In this document: positions 15,932-24,056 of the stretch, piece after piece
How positions within the stretch are numbered: position 1 is the stretch's first letter
Layout of the letters: each line of letters opens with the position of its first letter
Source of the DNA: an uncultured Ruminococcus sp.
Lineage (GTDB): Bacteria; Bacillota; Clostridia; Oscillospirales; Ruminococcaceae
Reading direction: 5' to 3'
Assembly (NCBI GenBank): GCA_902786965.1
Contig: CADAEJ010000018.1
Location: 17,975 to 54,908, forward strand
Length of the DNA stretch: 36,934 nt
Notes under the pieces: model-generated
The model's database searches: none
What the model was told of the DNA's origin: nothing
The model's input: only the letters and a program-made list of their open reading frames with translations
Position numbers and translations under genes: made by a program

Positions 15932-17979
15932 TGGCGGAGATACTTTCTCCTGCGGGGTCGCCCGAGGCTTTGCAGGCGGCTCTGCGGTGCGGCTGTGATG
16001 CGATATACGTTGGCGGACGGAGCTTTTCGGCGAGGGCAAATGCGGCGAATTTTTCAGACAGCGAGCTTGCAGATGCAGTCAGGCTTTGCCATGAGCGCGG
16101 GGTGAAGCTGTATCTTGCGATCAACACGGTGATACTCGACAGCCAGCTTGACGAGTGTATGCGTGCGGTCGGATATGCGGCAAAAATAGGCGTTGATGCG
16201 CTTATCACGCAGGATCTTTGCCTTGTGGAGATAGTAAGAAAATGCTGTCCGCAGCTGGAGATACACGCCTCCACGCAGATGACCCTGCACACGAAAAACG
16301 GTGTGCAGACCGCAGGGGAGCTTGGTTTTTCGCGCGCCGTACTTTCGCGCGAGCTTCCCGAGGCAGTGATCGCCGAGCTTTCGCAGCTTGGTATCGAAAC
16401 GGAGATCTTCGTTCACGGGGCGCTGTGTATGTCGGTCTCGGGGCAGTGCTATATGAGCGCGCTGATAGGCTCCCGAAGTGCAAACAGGGGACTTTGTGCG
16501 CAGGCTTGCAGGCTTGCTGTGAGCGCGGTGAAGGGGCAGCACAGGTACGATCTTTCGCTGAAGGATATGTCGCTGCTTGACGTTATGCCGCGTGTGCTTG
16601 CCACGGGTGCAGCCTCGCTGAAGATCGAGGGGCGTATGAAGCGTCCCGAGTATGCTGCAAAAGCAACTGACAGCGCATACAAGGCTTGCTTGGGGCTTGA
16701 TCCCGATATGGACGGGCTTGCGGCTGTGTTCTCGCGCGGAGGCTTTACCAAGGGGTATTTTGAGGCGCGCACGGGTGCGGAGATGTTTGGCAGGCGCGAC
16801 AGGGAGGACGCGGCGGTATCGGCAAGCGTTCTGCCGCAGCTGCACGAGCTTTACCGCAGCGAGTTCAAGCGCGACATAGTGCGGTTTGCGCTGACTGTGC
16901 GGCAGGGGAGCGCGGTGCGGCTTGTGGTCACCGACACGCACGGGAACAGTTTTTCTGCAAGCGGTGACGCTCCTCAAACGGCGCAGAATAAGGGCTTGAG
17001 CGCCGAGCAGGTCGAAAAGCAGCTGAAAAAGCTGGGCGACACAATTTACGAATACGGCGGCTGTGAGTGTGACATCGGCGATATGCTGTACGTCAGCCCT
17101 GCGCAGATAAACGCCCTGCGGCGGCAGGTGTGCGAGGGTCTTGACGCTGTGCGCGCGGCGGCTAATGACAGGTCTGTGCCGTTTGAATATGCGGATATAA
17201 CGGGCTTTGAGGGCGGCTGTGAGTGTGAGCAGTCAAAAATAAGGATAGAAATTTCGAGCTTGAAGCAGCTTGAAAACATAGATCTGCGTGACATAGAATT
17301 TGTGATAATGCCGCTTGAAATGTGCAAAAATGCGGACTTTGCATCGCTTGGCGAAAAGCTTATGGCAGCGCTGCCGAGGTTCACATTTGACGAGGAGAAT
17401 GTGATAACGCGGCTCAAAGTGCTGAAAGAGCGCGGTTTGCGGCATATCCTCGCAGCGAACCTTGCGCACATAAAGATCGGCAGAGAGCTTGGGCTTACAG
17501 TCCACGGCGGCTTTGGGCTGAACGTGACAAACAGCGTGGCGGCGCGCGTGCTGGGCGAGCTTGGCGCGAGTGACATAACGGCTTCGTTTGAGCTGAAAGC
17601 GGCGCAGATACGCGCTTTGAAAAAGCCTGTCCCTGTGGGGTACATCGGCTATGGACGGCTGCCTGCGATGCTGACGGTCAACTGCCCGATAAGGCAGGCT
17701 GTGGGCTGCGGCAGGTGCGAAAAGCGGCTTTACGATCCCACGGGCAGAGAGCTTGCGGTGCGCTGCTCAAAGGGCGAGGGGTATGTCGAGATACTTAACA
17801 GCGATTTGCTTTTCACTGCCGACAAGACGGCGGACTTCAAGGGTGCGGCGTTTGTGCAGCTTTGCTTTGACGGCGAGAGCGCGCAGCAGGCGGCAGACAT
17901 TGTCAGGGCTTATAAATACGGCGAAAAGGCGAACATAGACAACATCACAAGAGGATTGTATTACAGAGGGATAATCTAA
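15931..17979 (+). CDS. U32 family peptidase / RlhA-type 23S rRNA hydroxylation enzyme
   Basis: A 682-residue U32-family protein with the C-terminal DUF3656-like extension. It shows LSPAGSPEALQAALRCGCDAIYVGG at the start (residues 4-28), LNTVILD-type and ALITQDLCLVEIV segments, EIHASTQMT, the family signature FVHGALCMSVSGQCYMSA (~152-169) and NRGLCAQACRL with the conserved cysteines, and a late Cys cluster CPIRQAVGCGRCEKRLYD. Its layout matches E. coli RlhA (YdcP), which hydroxylates C2501 of 23S rRNA; others of the family are TrhP tRNA hydroxylases or were named collagenases. Which RNA is modified here cannot be told. zapA-U32 adjacency is common in Firmicutes. It is coupled to zapA by an ATG/TAA overlap. 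Confidence 0.88.
   Translation: MAEILSPAGSPEALQAALRCGCDAIYVGGRSFSARANAANFSDSELADAVRLCHERGVKLYLAINTVILDSQLDECMRAVGYAAKIGVDALITQDLCLVEIVRKCCPQLEIHASTQMTLHTKNGVQTAGELGFSRAVLSRELPEAVIAELSQLGIETEIFVHGALCMSVSGQCYMSALIGSRSANRGLCAQACRLAVSAVKGQHRYDLSLKDMSLLDVMPRVLATGAASLKIEGRMKRPEYAAKATDSAYKACLGLDPDMDGLAAVFSRGGFTKGYFEARTGAEMFGRRDREDAAVSASVLPQLHELYRSEFKRDIVRFALTVRQGSAVRLVVTDTHGNSFSASGDAPQTAQNKGLSAEQVEKQLKKLGDTIYEYGGCECDIGDMLYVSPAQINALRRQVCEGLDAVRAAANDRSVPFEYADITGFEGGCECEQSKIRIEISSLKQLENIDLRDIEFVIMPLEMCKNADFASLGEKLMAALPRFTFDEENVITRLKVLKERGLRHILAANLAHIKIGRELGLTVHGGFGLNVTNSVAARVLGELGASDITASFELKAAQIRALKKPVPVGYIGYGRLPAMLTVNCPIRQAVGCGRCEKRLYDPTGRELAVRCSKGEGYVEILNSDLLFTADKTADFKGAAFVQLCFDGESAQQAADIVRAYKYGEKANIDNITRGLYYRGII
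17965..17977 (+). repeat. Short direct repeat, left of the AT-rich ORF
   Basis: AGAGGGATAATCT, spanning the last codons of the U32 gene. It matches AGAGGATAATCT at 18955-18966 except for one extra G. The two copies bracket the AT-rich ORF. Confidence 0.7.
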
Positions 17980-17990
17980 GAGGTGTGACA

Positions 17991-18953
17991 ATGAACAGTG
18001 AGATTGCAAAGATATTAGCAATGACATATGCTGAACAGTGTAAATATCTTCAGGGGAAATACGGATTGCCAAAAAATGATTATTTTTATACGGAAGAATG
18101 TAAGTCAAAACATAAAGATATAACACGAACGTCAGAGGGCTTGTTTATTCATCATAATGCAGAATGGTTTCATAATGGAGGCAATTTAGGTCACGAAAAG
18201 CTCGCAAGGACATATCCATTTGAGTTTCAAAAAAAAGAAAACCTCACATATTGTAACTATCTTGAGCATTTAGTGTTCCATTTAAGAATCAATGCTCGTG
18301 AGTGTCCTGTATTTGAACTTCCTTATGAGATACGTTACTTCTTTAATTCAAGAGGATTCTTTTTTATTAGTCAGGAAATGAATGATTTATACTATGCAAA
18401 AGGCAGCAAGACCAAATGGCGCAATGATTGCTATGAAGTGATAGAACCGCTTTTTGAGGATTATGTCAGTGTTTTAAAAGGAGTTCTGTGCTTTTTGGAT
18501 GATAACTACATTGGAGATAGGAATATTAAAATAACAAAAGGAATGACATTATATTCGGATGACTATGAGCTAAATAAGAGAAGTAAATCGATTGATGATA
18601 TACGTTCGGAAGCGGAAAAAAGGATAGAAAAAAGGAAAACGACTGTTGGTGATATATATACAAGATGCATCGAAAGATGTAAAATAACCATTGCTGATAT
18701 TATACCCGAAGAGGATAAGGTTGAATTGGCAACAAATGGTAAAACAGTCGAAAGAAACTTGTCATTGTTTAGTTATGAGTATGACTATAATGCGATAGTA
18801 GAGAACTACACTATGGCAATGAGTGCTTTGTATGATAAGACGGTATGGAGAAAACTGTTTGAAAGGTTAAAGGAGTCGTTTACCGAAGAAGACAAACAAG
18901 TTTCACGGTGGATCAAGGAAATGACACACGACAATTCGTTTGTGATAATCTGA
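17991..18953 (+). CDS. AT-rich ORF with HNH-like motif, likely acquired
   Basis: A 320-residue protein that I cannot assign to a named family. Its codons are conspicuously AT-rich compared with all neighbours. Residues 52-97 look like an HNH (beta-beta-alpha metal) nuclease core: FIHH (His54, His55), NLTYCNYLEHLVFH with Asn84, His93 and His97. The spacing suits that fold, but no zinc cysteine pairs are present. The remainder is mostly charged and helical. ATG 17991 has AGAGGTG 6 nt upstream; a GTG at 17985 is in frame but overlaps that site. It stands between the U32 and 18969 genes, flanked by direct repeats. A nuclease, toxin or selfish element role is inference. Confidence 0.6.
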   Translation: MNSEIAKILAMTYAEQCKYLQGKYGLPKNDYFYTEECKSKHKDITRTSEGLFIHHNAEWFHNGGNLGHEKLARTYPFEFQKKENLTYCNYLEHLVFHLRINARECPVFELPYEIRYFFNSRGFFFISQEMNDLYYAKGSKTKWRNDCYEVIEPLFEDYVSVLKGVLCFLDDNYIGDRNIKITKGMTLYSDDYELNKRSKSIDDIRSEAEKRIEKRKTTVGDIYTRCIERCKITIADIIPEEDKVELATNGKTVERNLSLFSYEYDYNAIVENYTMAMSALYDKTVWRKLFERLKESFTEEDKQVSRWIKEMTHDNSFVII

Positions 18954-18954
18954 A

Positions 18955-18966
18955 AGAGGATAATCT
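18955..18966 (+). repeat. Short direct repeat, right of the AT-rich ORF
   Basis: AGAGGATAATCT, nearly identical to 17965-17977. A third copy of the core (GATAATCTGA) at 18944-18953 holds the ORF's own stop codon. It also supplies AGAGGA as ribosome site for the next gene. Confidence 0.7.
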
Positions 18967-18968
18967 GA

Positions 18969-19427
18969 ATGACACAGTTCAAATACGTCAGCAGGAACAC
19001 CATAGAGCACCTTTCGCTGCACGACTGCGGCTGCTCGGCTATGCACCTTGACGGTGATGAGCTGACTTTTGAATTGGAGTGGTTAGAGGTGCTTGCAACG
19101 CACCCCGACAACCCGTTCTCGCAGGCGCATCAGTCGGGCGAGGGACGGATAGTTCTGCACTGTGCGCATATCGAGCGCGGCGAGTTTGTCAAGGGCGACA
19201 AAAGCGCCCCGATAGGTGAAACGGCGCAGGTAAAGGATTTTGAGATCCTTGATTTTGACGAGGAAAGAAAAGACGGCGGCTTTGAGCTGTCATTTTTCGG
19301 AGTTTTCAGCGGCGCGGAAGATGCCGATTTTATTGAGATGAAGATACGCTGCTCGTCATCGGCCGTTATGTTCAGCGAGCTTGGCGAGGTATCGTGGTTT
19401 GAGGATTTTCACAAACAGGAGGGGTGA
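18969..19427 (+). CDS. Hypothetical protein
   Basis: A 152-residue acidic cytoplasmic protein that I do not recognise. It begins TQFKYVSRNTIEHLSLHDC, has many aromatic and acidic positions alternating in strand-like patterns (LTFELEWLEVL, FELSFFGVF, DADFIEMKIRC), and ends near SWFEDFHKQEG. The H-D-C-x-C-x-A-M-H segment (residues ~18-26) could bind metal, but no family is implied. AGAGGATAAT lies just upstream of the ATG. The stop overlaps the ribosome site of the VOC gene, so they are cotranscribed. Codon use is like that of the housekeeping neighbours. Confidence 0.7.
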   Translation: MTQFKYVSRNTIEHLSLHDCGCSAMHLDGDELTFELEWLEVLATHPDNPFSQAHQSGEGRIVLHCAHIERGEFVKGDKSAPIGETAQVKDFEILDFDEERKDGGFELSFFGVFSGAEDADFIEMKIRCSSSAVMFSELGEVSWFEDFHKQEG

Positions 19428-19429
19428 TC

Positions 19430-19831
19430 ATGAGACTTGACGGATTCGGACTTTTTGTCGAGGATATGGGCAGGATGATCCGCTTTTACAGAGATGTGCT
19501 GGGCTTTGAGATAAAGGAGGACGAGGACACCTCAAATGTCTTTCTTGTCAAGGACGGCACGCTGTTCCTGCTTTACGGCCGCAGTGATTTTGAGAAGATG
19601 ACAAGCCGCAGGTACGAGTATATCAAGGGCTTGAACGGACACTCGGAGATAGCGCTGTATGTTGACACGTTCGAGGAGGTCGATGAAAGGTTCAAAGAGG
19701 TCGTGCAAAAGGGCGCGCAGCCTATCCTTGAACCGACAACAGAGCCGTGGGGACAGCGCACCTGCTACGTCGCCGATCCCGAGGGGAACCTTATCGAGAT
19801 AGGCTCGTTCAACAAGCCGTTTGAAAGATGA
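19430..19831 (+). CDS. VOC superfamily (glyoxalase/bleomycin-resistance fold) protein
   Basis: A 133-residue single-domain VOC protein. Each of the two beta-alpha-beta-beta-beta repeats is visible: FGLFVEDMGRMIRFYRDVLGFEI at the start (residues ~5-27) and EIALYVDTFEEVDERFKEV in the second half, ending CYVADPEGNLIEIG with the metal-ligand Glu. Members include glyoxalase I, fosfomycin and bleomycin resistance proteins and dioxygenases; the substrate is not predictable. The ATG at 19430 follows AGGAGG by 6-7 nt, and is preferred to a GTG at 19424 which overlaps the ribosome site. It overlaps no neighbour and is followed by dut after 25 bp. Confidence 0.85.
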   Translation: MRLDGFGLFVEDMGRMIRFYRDVLGFEIKEDEDTSNVFLVKDGTLFLLYGRSDFEKMTSRRYEYIKGLNGHSEIALYVDTFEEVDERFKEVVQKGAQPILEPTTEPWGQRTCYVADPEGNLIEIGSFNKPFER

Positions 19832-19856
19832 ATAAACAACAGAAAGAGGAAATAGA

Positions 19857-20297
19857 ATGAAACTTCTGATAAAAAAGCTTGATGAGAAAGCAGTGATACC
19901 TGCAAGGCAGACCGAGTTCAGCGCGGGGTACGACCTGAGCGCCTGCTGCGGTGAGCCGATTACGGTAAAGGCAGGGCAGACGGTAAAGGTCCACACTGGA
20001 GTCAGCATGGAGATAGACGGCGACAAAAACACGGTCGGGCTTATCTATGCACGCAGCGGACTTGCGACAAAGTTCGGCCTTGCGCCTGCGAACTGCGTGG
20101 GAGTTATCGACTGGGACTATCGCGGCGAGGTGATAGTTGCGCTGCACAATTCATCGGAAAACGACTTTGAGATAAAACACGGCGAGCGTATCGCGCAGCT
20201 TGTGCTTGCGCCTGTTTTCACCCCCGAGGTCGAGGTCGTAAGCGAGCTTTCGGACACGCTACGCGGTGCGGGCGGCTTCGGCTCGACGAACAGGTGA
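19857..20297 (+). CDS. dut: dUTP diphosphatase (dUTPase)
   Basis: A 146-residue trimeric dUTPase with all five motifs: 1 SAGYDLSA (~22-29), 2 ARSGLA (~65-70), 3 GVIDWDYRGEV, 4 GERIAQLV, and 5 RGAGGFGSTNR at the C-terminus. It hydrolyses dUTP to dUMP and pyrophosphate, preventing uracil incorporation and supplying thymidylate synthesis. Motif 2 has ARSG rather than PRSG, a form seen in Firmicutes, and motif 5 ends STNR rather than the usual STGR. GAGGAAA lies 6 nt before the ATG. The next gene begins 8 nt downstream. Confidence 0.96.
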   Translation: MKLLIKKLDEKAVIPARQTEFSAGYDLSACCGEPITVKAGQTVKVHTGVSMEIDGDKNTVGLIYARSGLATKFGLAPANCVGVIDWDYRGEVIVALHNSSENDFEIKHGERIAQLVLAPVFTPEVEVVSELSDTLRGAGGFGSTNR

Positions 20298-20304
20298 TAG
20301 CGAT

Positions 20305-20604
20305 ATGGGCAGCTTTTTTGCTAACAACCCCACGGTCATACTCGCGCTGATAGGGCTTTTGCTTTCGGTGCTGAACATAGTTAATCTGATACAAAACCGC
20401 AAGCGCGACCACTTTGTTTCGGGGATACCGCTGTTCGGCGGTCTGTTTATACTTATCGGCTTTTTGCTTTCGCACCACAAGATATGGGCGCTTTTGTGCT
20501 TTACCGATTACTCGTGGGTGCTGTTTCCGTATTCGCTGATATTCGGCGGAAAAATCAACCAGAAGAAAGAGGATAACAACGAAAATGAAGATAGTAAACG
20601 CTAA
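20305..20604 (+). CDS. Small membrane protein of unknown function
   Basis: A 99-residue protein, not recognised. Hydrophobic helices are visible at ~10-27 (VILALIGLLLSVLNIVNLI), ~39-54 (FGGLFILIGFLLS) and ~60-76 (IWALLCF to LFPYSLIFGG), followed by a charged tail KINQKKEDNNENEDSKR. The ATG at 20305 follows AGGTGATAG and lies 8 nt after the dut stop; an in-frame ATG at 20266 lies inside dut and is rejected. The last 20 nt overlap the amidohydrolase start. Tight packing with dut and the amidohydrolase supports a real gene, though not a shared function. Confidence 0.7.
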   Translation: MGSFFANNPTVILALIGLLLSVLNIVNLIQNRKRDHFVSGIPLFGGLFILIGFLLSHHKIWALLCFTDYSWVLFPYSLIFGGKINQKKEDNNENEDSKR

Positions 20605-21733
20605 AATTTATACCTGCGACGAGGCTTTTACGGTTATTGAAAACGGCTTTGCCGAGATAGAGGACGGCAGGATAACAAGGGTTGTTGCGGGTACACCAGA
20701 AAGCATTAGCGAGGGCGACATAGACGCGCAGGGAAAGAGCCTTTTCCCCGGGTTTATCGACTGCCACACGCATCTTGGACTGACCACGAGCGGTGTGGGC
20801 TTTGAGGGCGAGGATCTCAACGAATCGGTCGATGCCTGCACGCCGCAGCTGCGCATTATCGACGGTATCAATCCGCTTGACTACTCGTTTGAGCTTGCGC
20901 GCAAAGCAGGCGTGACGGCTGCGGTGGTATCGCCCGGGTCGGCAAACGCTGTTGCAGGGCAGATATACGCGATAAAGACCGCAGGCAAGCGCGTTGACAA
21001 GATGATGCTGGGGCAGGTCGGGATAAAATTCTCGCTTGGCGAGAACCCGAAGATGACCTACAACGACCGCGATGAAACTCCCGTGACGAGAATGGCTGTT
21101 GCGGCGGTGATACGCGAGGCGCTGTACAAGGCGCAGCGCTATGGGCAGGATATTGAAAAGGCGCGCGGTGAGGACGGAGATATGCCTGAATATGACATAA
21201 AGAGCGAGGCTCTTTTGCCGCTGTTTGAACGGCGGATAAAGGCGCATTTTCACTGCCACAGGGCTGACGATATTTTTACGGCGGTGAGGATAGCAGGCGA
21301 GTTCGGACTTGACTACACGCTTGTTCACTGCACCGATGGCTACCTTATCGCTGATGAGCTTGCGCAGGAAAGCTGCTCGGCGGTGATAGGACCTGTTATA
21401 TGCGACAGGTGCAAGCCCGAAATGGCATCGCTGTCGCCCGAAAATGCGGCGATACTTGCACGAAATGGCGTTAAGGTCGCGGTATGCACCGACCATTCGG
21501 AAGTGCCGATAGAGTACCTGCCGCTGTCGGTGGGTATCTGCCGCAAGCACGGTCTGCCGTTCAGGGACGCGCTTTTGAGCGTGACGAGAAATGCGGCGCA
21601 GATAGCGGGCATCGCAGACAGAGTCGGCAGCATAGAAACAGGCAAGGACGCAGATCTTGTGCTGTTTGAGGGCGATCCGTTTGAGGTGATGAGCAGCCCT
21701 GCGCTTGTGATGATCGGCGGAGAAAAAGTATGA
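20585..21733 (+). CDS. Amidohydrolase (imidazolonepropionase-like)
   Basis: A 382-residue metal-dependent amidohydrolase. The first metal motif is FPGFIDCHTHLGL (~54-66). Then come AHFHCHRADDI (His ligands), LVHCTDGY and the late CTDHSE with the catalytic Asp. The small N-terminal beta-sandwich strand MKIVNAKIYT and the C-terminal GSIETGKDADLVLFEGDPFE are typical of imidazolonepropionase-like and related amidohydrolases. The substrate is uncertain; no histidine-degradation genes are nearby, so hutI is unlikely. GAGGATAAC lies before the ATG. It overlaps the 99-residue gene upstream and the GyrI-like gene downstream (ATGA), so the three are translationally coupled. Confidence 0.88.
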   Translation: MKIVNAKIYTCDEAFTVIENGFAEIEDGRITRVVAGTPESISEGDIDAQGKSLFPGFIDCHTHLGLTTSGVGFEGEDLNESVDACTPQLRIIDGINPLDYSFELARKAGVTAAVVSPGSANAVAGQIYAIKTAGKRVDKMMLGQVGIKFSLGENPKMTYNDRDETPVTRMAVAAVIREALYKAQRYGQDIEKARGEDGDMPEYDIKSEALLPLFERRIKAHFHCHRADDIFTAVRIAGEFGLDYTLVHCTDGYLIADELAQESCSAVIGPVICDRCKPEMASLSPENAAILARNGVKVAVCTDHSEVPIEYLPLSVGICRKHGLPFRDALLSVTRNAAQIAGIADRVGSIETGKDADLVLFEGDPFEVMSSPALVMIGGEKV

Positions 21734-22080
21734 TCTTTGAGGGAATAAGCAGAACATTTTCAACGCTCGGCGAGGAGCAGTACCGGACGATAGGTGCGTT
21801 CTGGGACGAGATGTCGGACAAGTACGGTCTTGAAAACCTGCGCGGACTGGGATACGGCTGGACGGACACGACTATCGAGTACGCTATCGGCTTGAAGGAC
21901 GGCGTGATAGAGGGCGCAAACTGCAAGGTGATGCTTCCCGATGACAGCTGGGTGACAGTGCGCGGACGTACAAGCGAGCTTGCTCAGATGTATAATGAGA
22001 TCTACCGTGACGGAGCGCTGAAATACGAGATTGAAACGTTTGACAACGACGGCAGCTGCGTAATAATGTACTGCCGATAA
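21730..22080 (+). CDS. GyrI-like / effector-binding domain protein
   Basis: A 116-residue single-domain protein resembling the GyrI-like (AraC effector-binding) fold. The FWDEMSDKYG helix (~23-32), the EYAIGLKDG strand (~49-57) and LPDDSWVTVRGRTSELAQMYNEIY (~73-96) with a final Tyr-Glu-rich strand match the order of that family. The first half is shorter than usual, so it may be a minimal or trimmed version. Such proteins bind small amphipathic or cationic molecules. The ATG overlaps the amidohydrolase stop (ATGA), implying coupling. The family assignment is moderate; another SRPBCC-like fold cannot be excluded. Confidence 0.6.
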   Translation: MIFEGISRTFSTLGEEQYRTIGAFWDEMSDKYGLENLRGLGYGWTDTTIEYAIGLKDGVIEGANCKVMLPDDSWVTVRGRTSELAQMYNEIYRDGALKYEIETFDNDGSCVIMYCR

Positions 22081-22099
22081 AAAGCAAAGGATAATTATA

Positions 22100-22933
22100 A
22101 TGGGAACTTTATATGTAGTCGGCACACCGATAGGCAACCTCGGGGATATGACGTACAGGGCTGTTGAAACGCTTGAAAAGGTCGATTTCATCTGTGCTGA
22201 GGATACCAGGGTGAGTGCCAAGCTGCTGAATTACTTTGAGATAAAAGCGCCGCTTGTGAGCTATCACGAGCATAATGCCGCACAGGTCGGCGCAGGGATA
22301 TGTGACAGGCTCGCGGCAGGCGAGAATGCGGCGATAATCACGGACGCGGGTATGCCCTGCATTTCAGACCCCGGCGAGCTGCTGGTGAAGATGTGCGCGC
22401 AGCGCGGCATAAAAGTTGAGGTCGTGCCGGGACCGAGCGCGGTGATATCGGGTCTTGCGATAAGCGGACTTGACACGCGCAGGTTTCAGTTCGAGGGCTT
22501 TTTGCCCGTGGCGAAAAAGCAGCGCAGCGAACAGCTCGCGCAGGCGAGCAAATCAACGCACACGCTTATATTCTACGAAGCGCCGCACAAGCTGCAGGGC
22601 ACGCTTGAGGATATGCTCACTTTTTTTGGTGACAGAAAAATATCGCTGTGCAGAGAGCTGACAAAGCTGCACGAGGAGGTCATCCGCACGACGCTTGCGC
22701 AGGCGGTGCAGATGTATCGTGAGGTCAAGCCAAAGGGCGAGTTTGTGCTTGTGATAGAGGGCGCAAAGGACAGCGAGCTTTCGCCTGCAGAAACGATAGA
22801 GCAGGCGCTTGAGCAGGTAAAGACGCTTATGCAAAAGGGTATGCGCGGTGCTGATGCGTGCAGGCAGATCGCAAAGGCAACAGGTTTTTCAAAGGGCGAG
22901 CTTTACACAAAGCTGCTTGAGCAGAAGGAGTAA
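22100..22933 (+). CDS. rsmI: 16S rRNA (cytidine1402-2'-O)-methyltransferase RsmI
   Basis: A 277-residue RsmI, usual length. It starts GTLYVVGTPIGNLGDMTYRA (residues 2-21), has CAEDTRVSAKLLN, YHEHNAA, ITDAGMPCISDPG (~78-90), VVPGPSAVISGLAISGL, and FYEAPHKLQGTLEDM. It belongs to the tetrapyrrole methylase fold and methylates the ribose of C1402 in the decoding centre with SAM. AAAGGATAA lies about 8 nt before the ATG. Its neighbourhood with trmN6-like and tsaD recalls the yabB-yabC grouping in B. subtilis. Confidence 0.96.
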   Translation: MGTLYVVGTPIGNLGDMTYRAVETLEKVDFICAEDTRVSAKLLNYFEIKAPLVSYHEHNAAQVGAGICDRLAAGENAAIITDAGMPCISDPGELLVKMCAQRGIKVEVVPGPSAVISGLAISGLDTRRFQFEGFLPVAKKQRSEQLAQASKSTHTLIFYEAPHKLQGTLEDMLTFFGDRKISLCRELTKLHEEVIRTTLAQAVQMYREVKPKGEFVLVIEGAKDSELSPAETIEQALEQVKTLMQKGMRGADACRQIAKATGFSKGELYTKLLEQKE

Positions 22934-22936
22934 GGT

Positions 22937-23638
22937 ATGAAAAATAAACTAAAAAAAATCAAGGCGCTCGTGCTGACTACACCGAAAAACGTAAGAGAGC
23001 TTATGAAGACGCAGTTTGCAAAGCCCGAGGGCAAGGCAGGCGAGTTTTTCACACTGGCGATGAATGTTTTCAATTTCAAGCTGTACAACGCTGTTTACAA
23101 TTTCGTCCCCAAAGACGAGGGCATCAAGATACTTGATGTGGGCTACGGCAACGGTGATATGCTAAAGCGCCTTGACGAAAAGCTTGACGCGCAGTTCTAC
23201 GGCATTGACATTTCGCAGGATATGAAGGTGCTTGCTACAAAGAACAACGCGCGCGCTGTGGCAGAGGAAAAGATGTTCCTGCGTGTGGGTGATGTTGAGC
23301 AGATGCCTTATGATGATGGCTTTTTCGACTGCGTTTATACGATAAACACGGTGTATTTCTGGAAAAATGCAGGCAGAGCGATGGACGAGACAGTGCGAGT
23401 GCTCAAAGACGGCGGAAGGTTCATCTGCGCCTTTTACAGCAAGGCTTACTTTGAACGCAGCGAGAAGTATCAGTACGAGGGCGAGACTTACTACACTACG
23501 GGCGAGCTGAAAGAGCTTGCAGCGGCTCACGGACTTGAAAAGGTCAAGGTCAAGGTGGTTGATGAAAAGAAGTTTATGTACTGCCTTATCGGTGAAAAAA
23601 GAGGGAACGGCATTGTTGAAGATAGTGTGGATGAATGA
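22937..23638 (+). CDS. Class I SAM-dependent methyltransferase
   Basis: A 233-residue methyltransferase of the UbiE/COQ5-like type. After a basic N-terminal ~45 residues, the SAM-binding motif reads ILDVGYGNGDMLKRL (~66-80), then FYGIDISQDM (motif II), GDVEQMPYDDGFFDCVYTINTVYFW (motif IV region) and VLKDGGRFICAFYS. The substrate is not predictable; the N-terminal Lys-rich segment could contact nucleic acid or membrane. AAGGAG lies 6 nt before the ATG, at the end of rsmI (3-nt gap). The final 26 nt overlap rimI if that gene uses its TTG start. Confidence 0.85.
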   Translation: MKNKLKKIKALVLTTPKNVRELMKTQFAKPEGKAGEFFTLAMNVFNFKLYNAVYNFVPKDEGIKILDVGYGNGDMLKRLDEKLDAQFYGIDISQDMKVLATKNNARAVAEEKMFLRVGDVEQMPYDDGFFDCVYTINTVYFWKNAGRAMDETVRVLKDGGRFICAFYSKAYFERSEKYQYEGETYYTTGELKELAAAHGLEKVKVKVVDEKKFMYCLIGEKRGNGIVEDSVDE

Positions 23639-24056
23639 GCAGAACTACAAGTCGGTCGCCGCGATCGAGGCACGATGCTTTTCGCAGCCGTGGAGTGAAA
23701 GGACCTTTTTTGAGGAGCTTTCAAACCCCAATGCGCATACCTATCTTGCGCTTGATGAGGGTGTGCCTGCGGGCTTTCTGAGCGTGTGGGAGGTCTGCGG
23801 CGAGGTGAGCGTGAACAACATCGCGGTGTGTGAAGGCTCTCGCAGAAAGGGCATAGCGCGTGCGCTTTTGCAGGCTATGCTTGATGAACTATCAGCAGCG
23901 CAGAGCGTAACGCTTGAGGTTAGAAAGTCAAACGCGGCAGCTATCGCGCTGTACGAGTCCTTCGGCTTTGAGCGCGTAGGCGAGCGCAGGGATTTTTATT
24001 CCCACCCGACAGAGAACGCGCTGCTTTACACAAAATTTCTGAACGGAGAAAACTGA
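23613..24056 (+). CDS. rimI: Ribosomal-protein-alanine N-acetyltransferase RimI
   Basis: A GNAT acetyltransferase of 147 residues. The block KSVAAIEARCFSQPWSER (~14-31), then VNNIAVCEGSRRKGIARALL with the acetyl-CoA P-loop (R-x2-G-I-A) and LEVRKSNAAAIALYESFGF match RimI, which acetylates the N-terminal Ala of ribosomal protein S18. The start is unusual: TTG codons at 23613 and 23616 lie 8-11 nt after GAGG and give MLKIVW, the expected first strand, whereas the first ATG (23631) lacks a ribosome site and loses that strand. I chose TTG 23613. rimI near tsaD is a common arrangement; the tsaB and tsaE genes often with them are absent. Confidence 0.9.
   Translation: MLKIVWMNEQNYKSVAAIEARCFSQPWSERTFFEELSNPNAHTYLALDEGVPAGFLSVWEVCGEVSVNNIAVCEGSRRKGIARALLQAMLDELSAAQSVTLEVRKSNAAAIALYESFGFERVGERRDFYSHPTENALLYTKFLNGEN

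Noticed and set aside
20555-21763. Long open frame antisense to the amidohydrolase.
   Set aside because: Amidohydrolase signature is clear on the plus strand; the antisense frame is Arg/His-rich with no motif.
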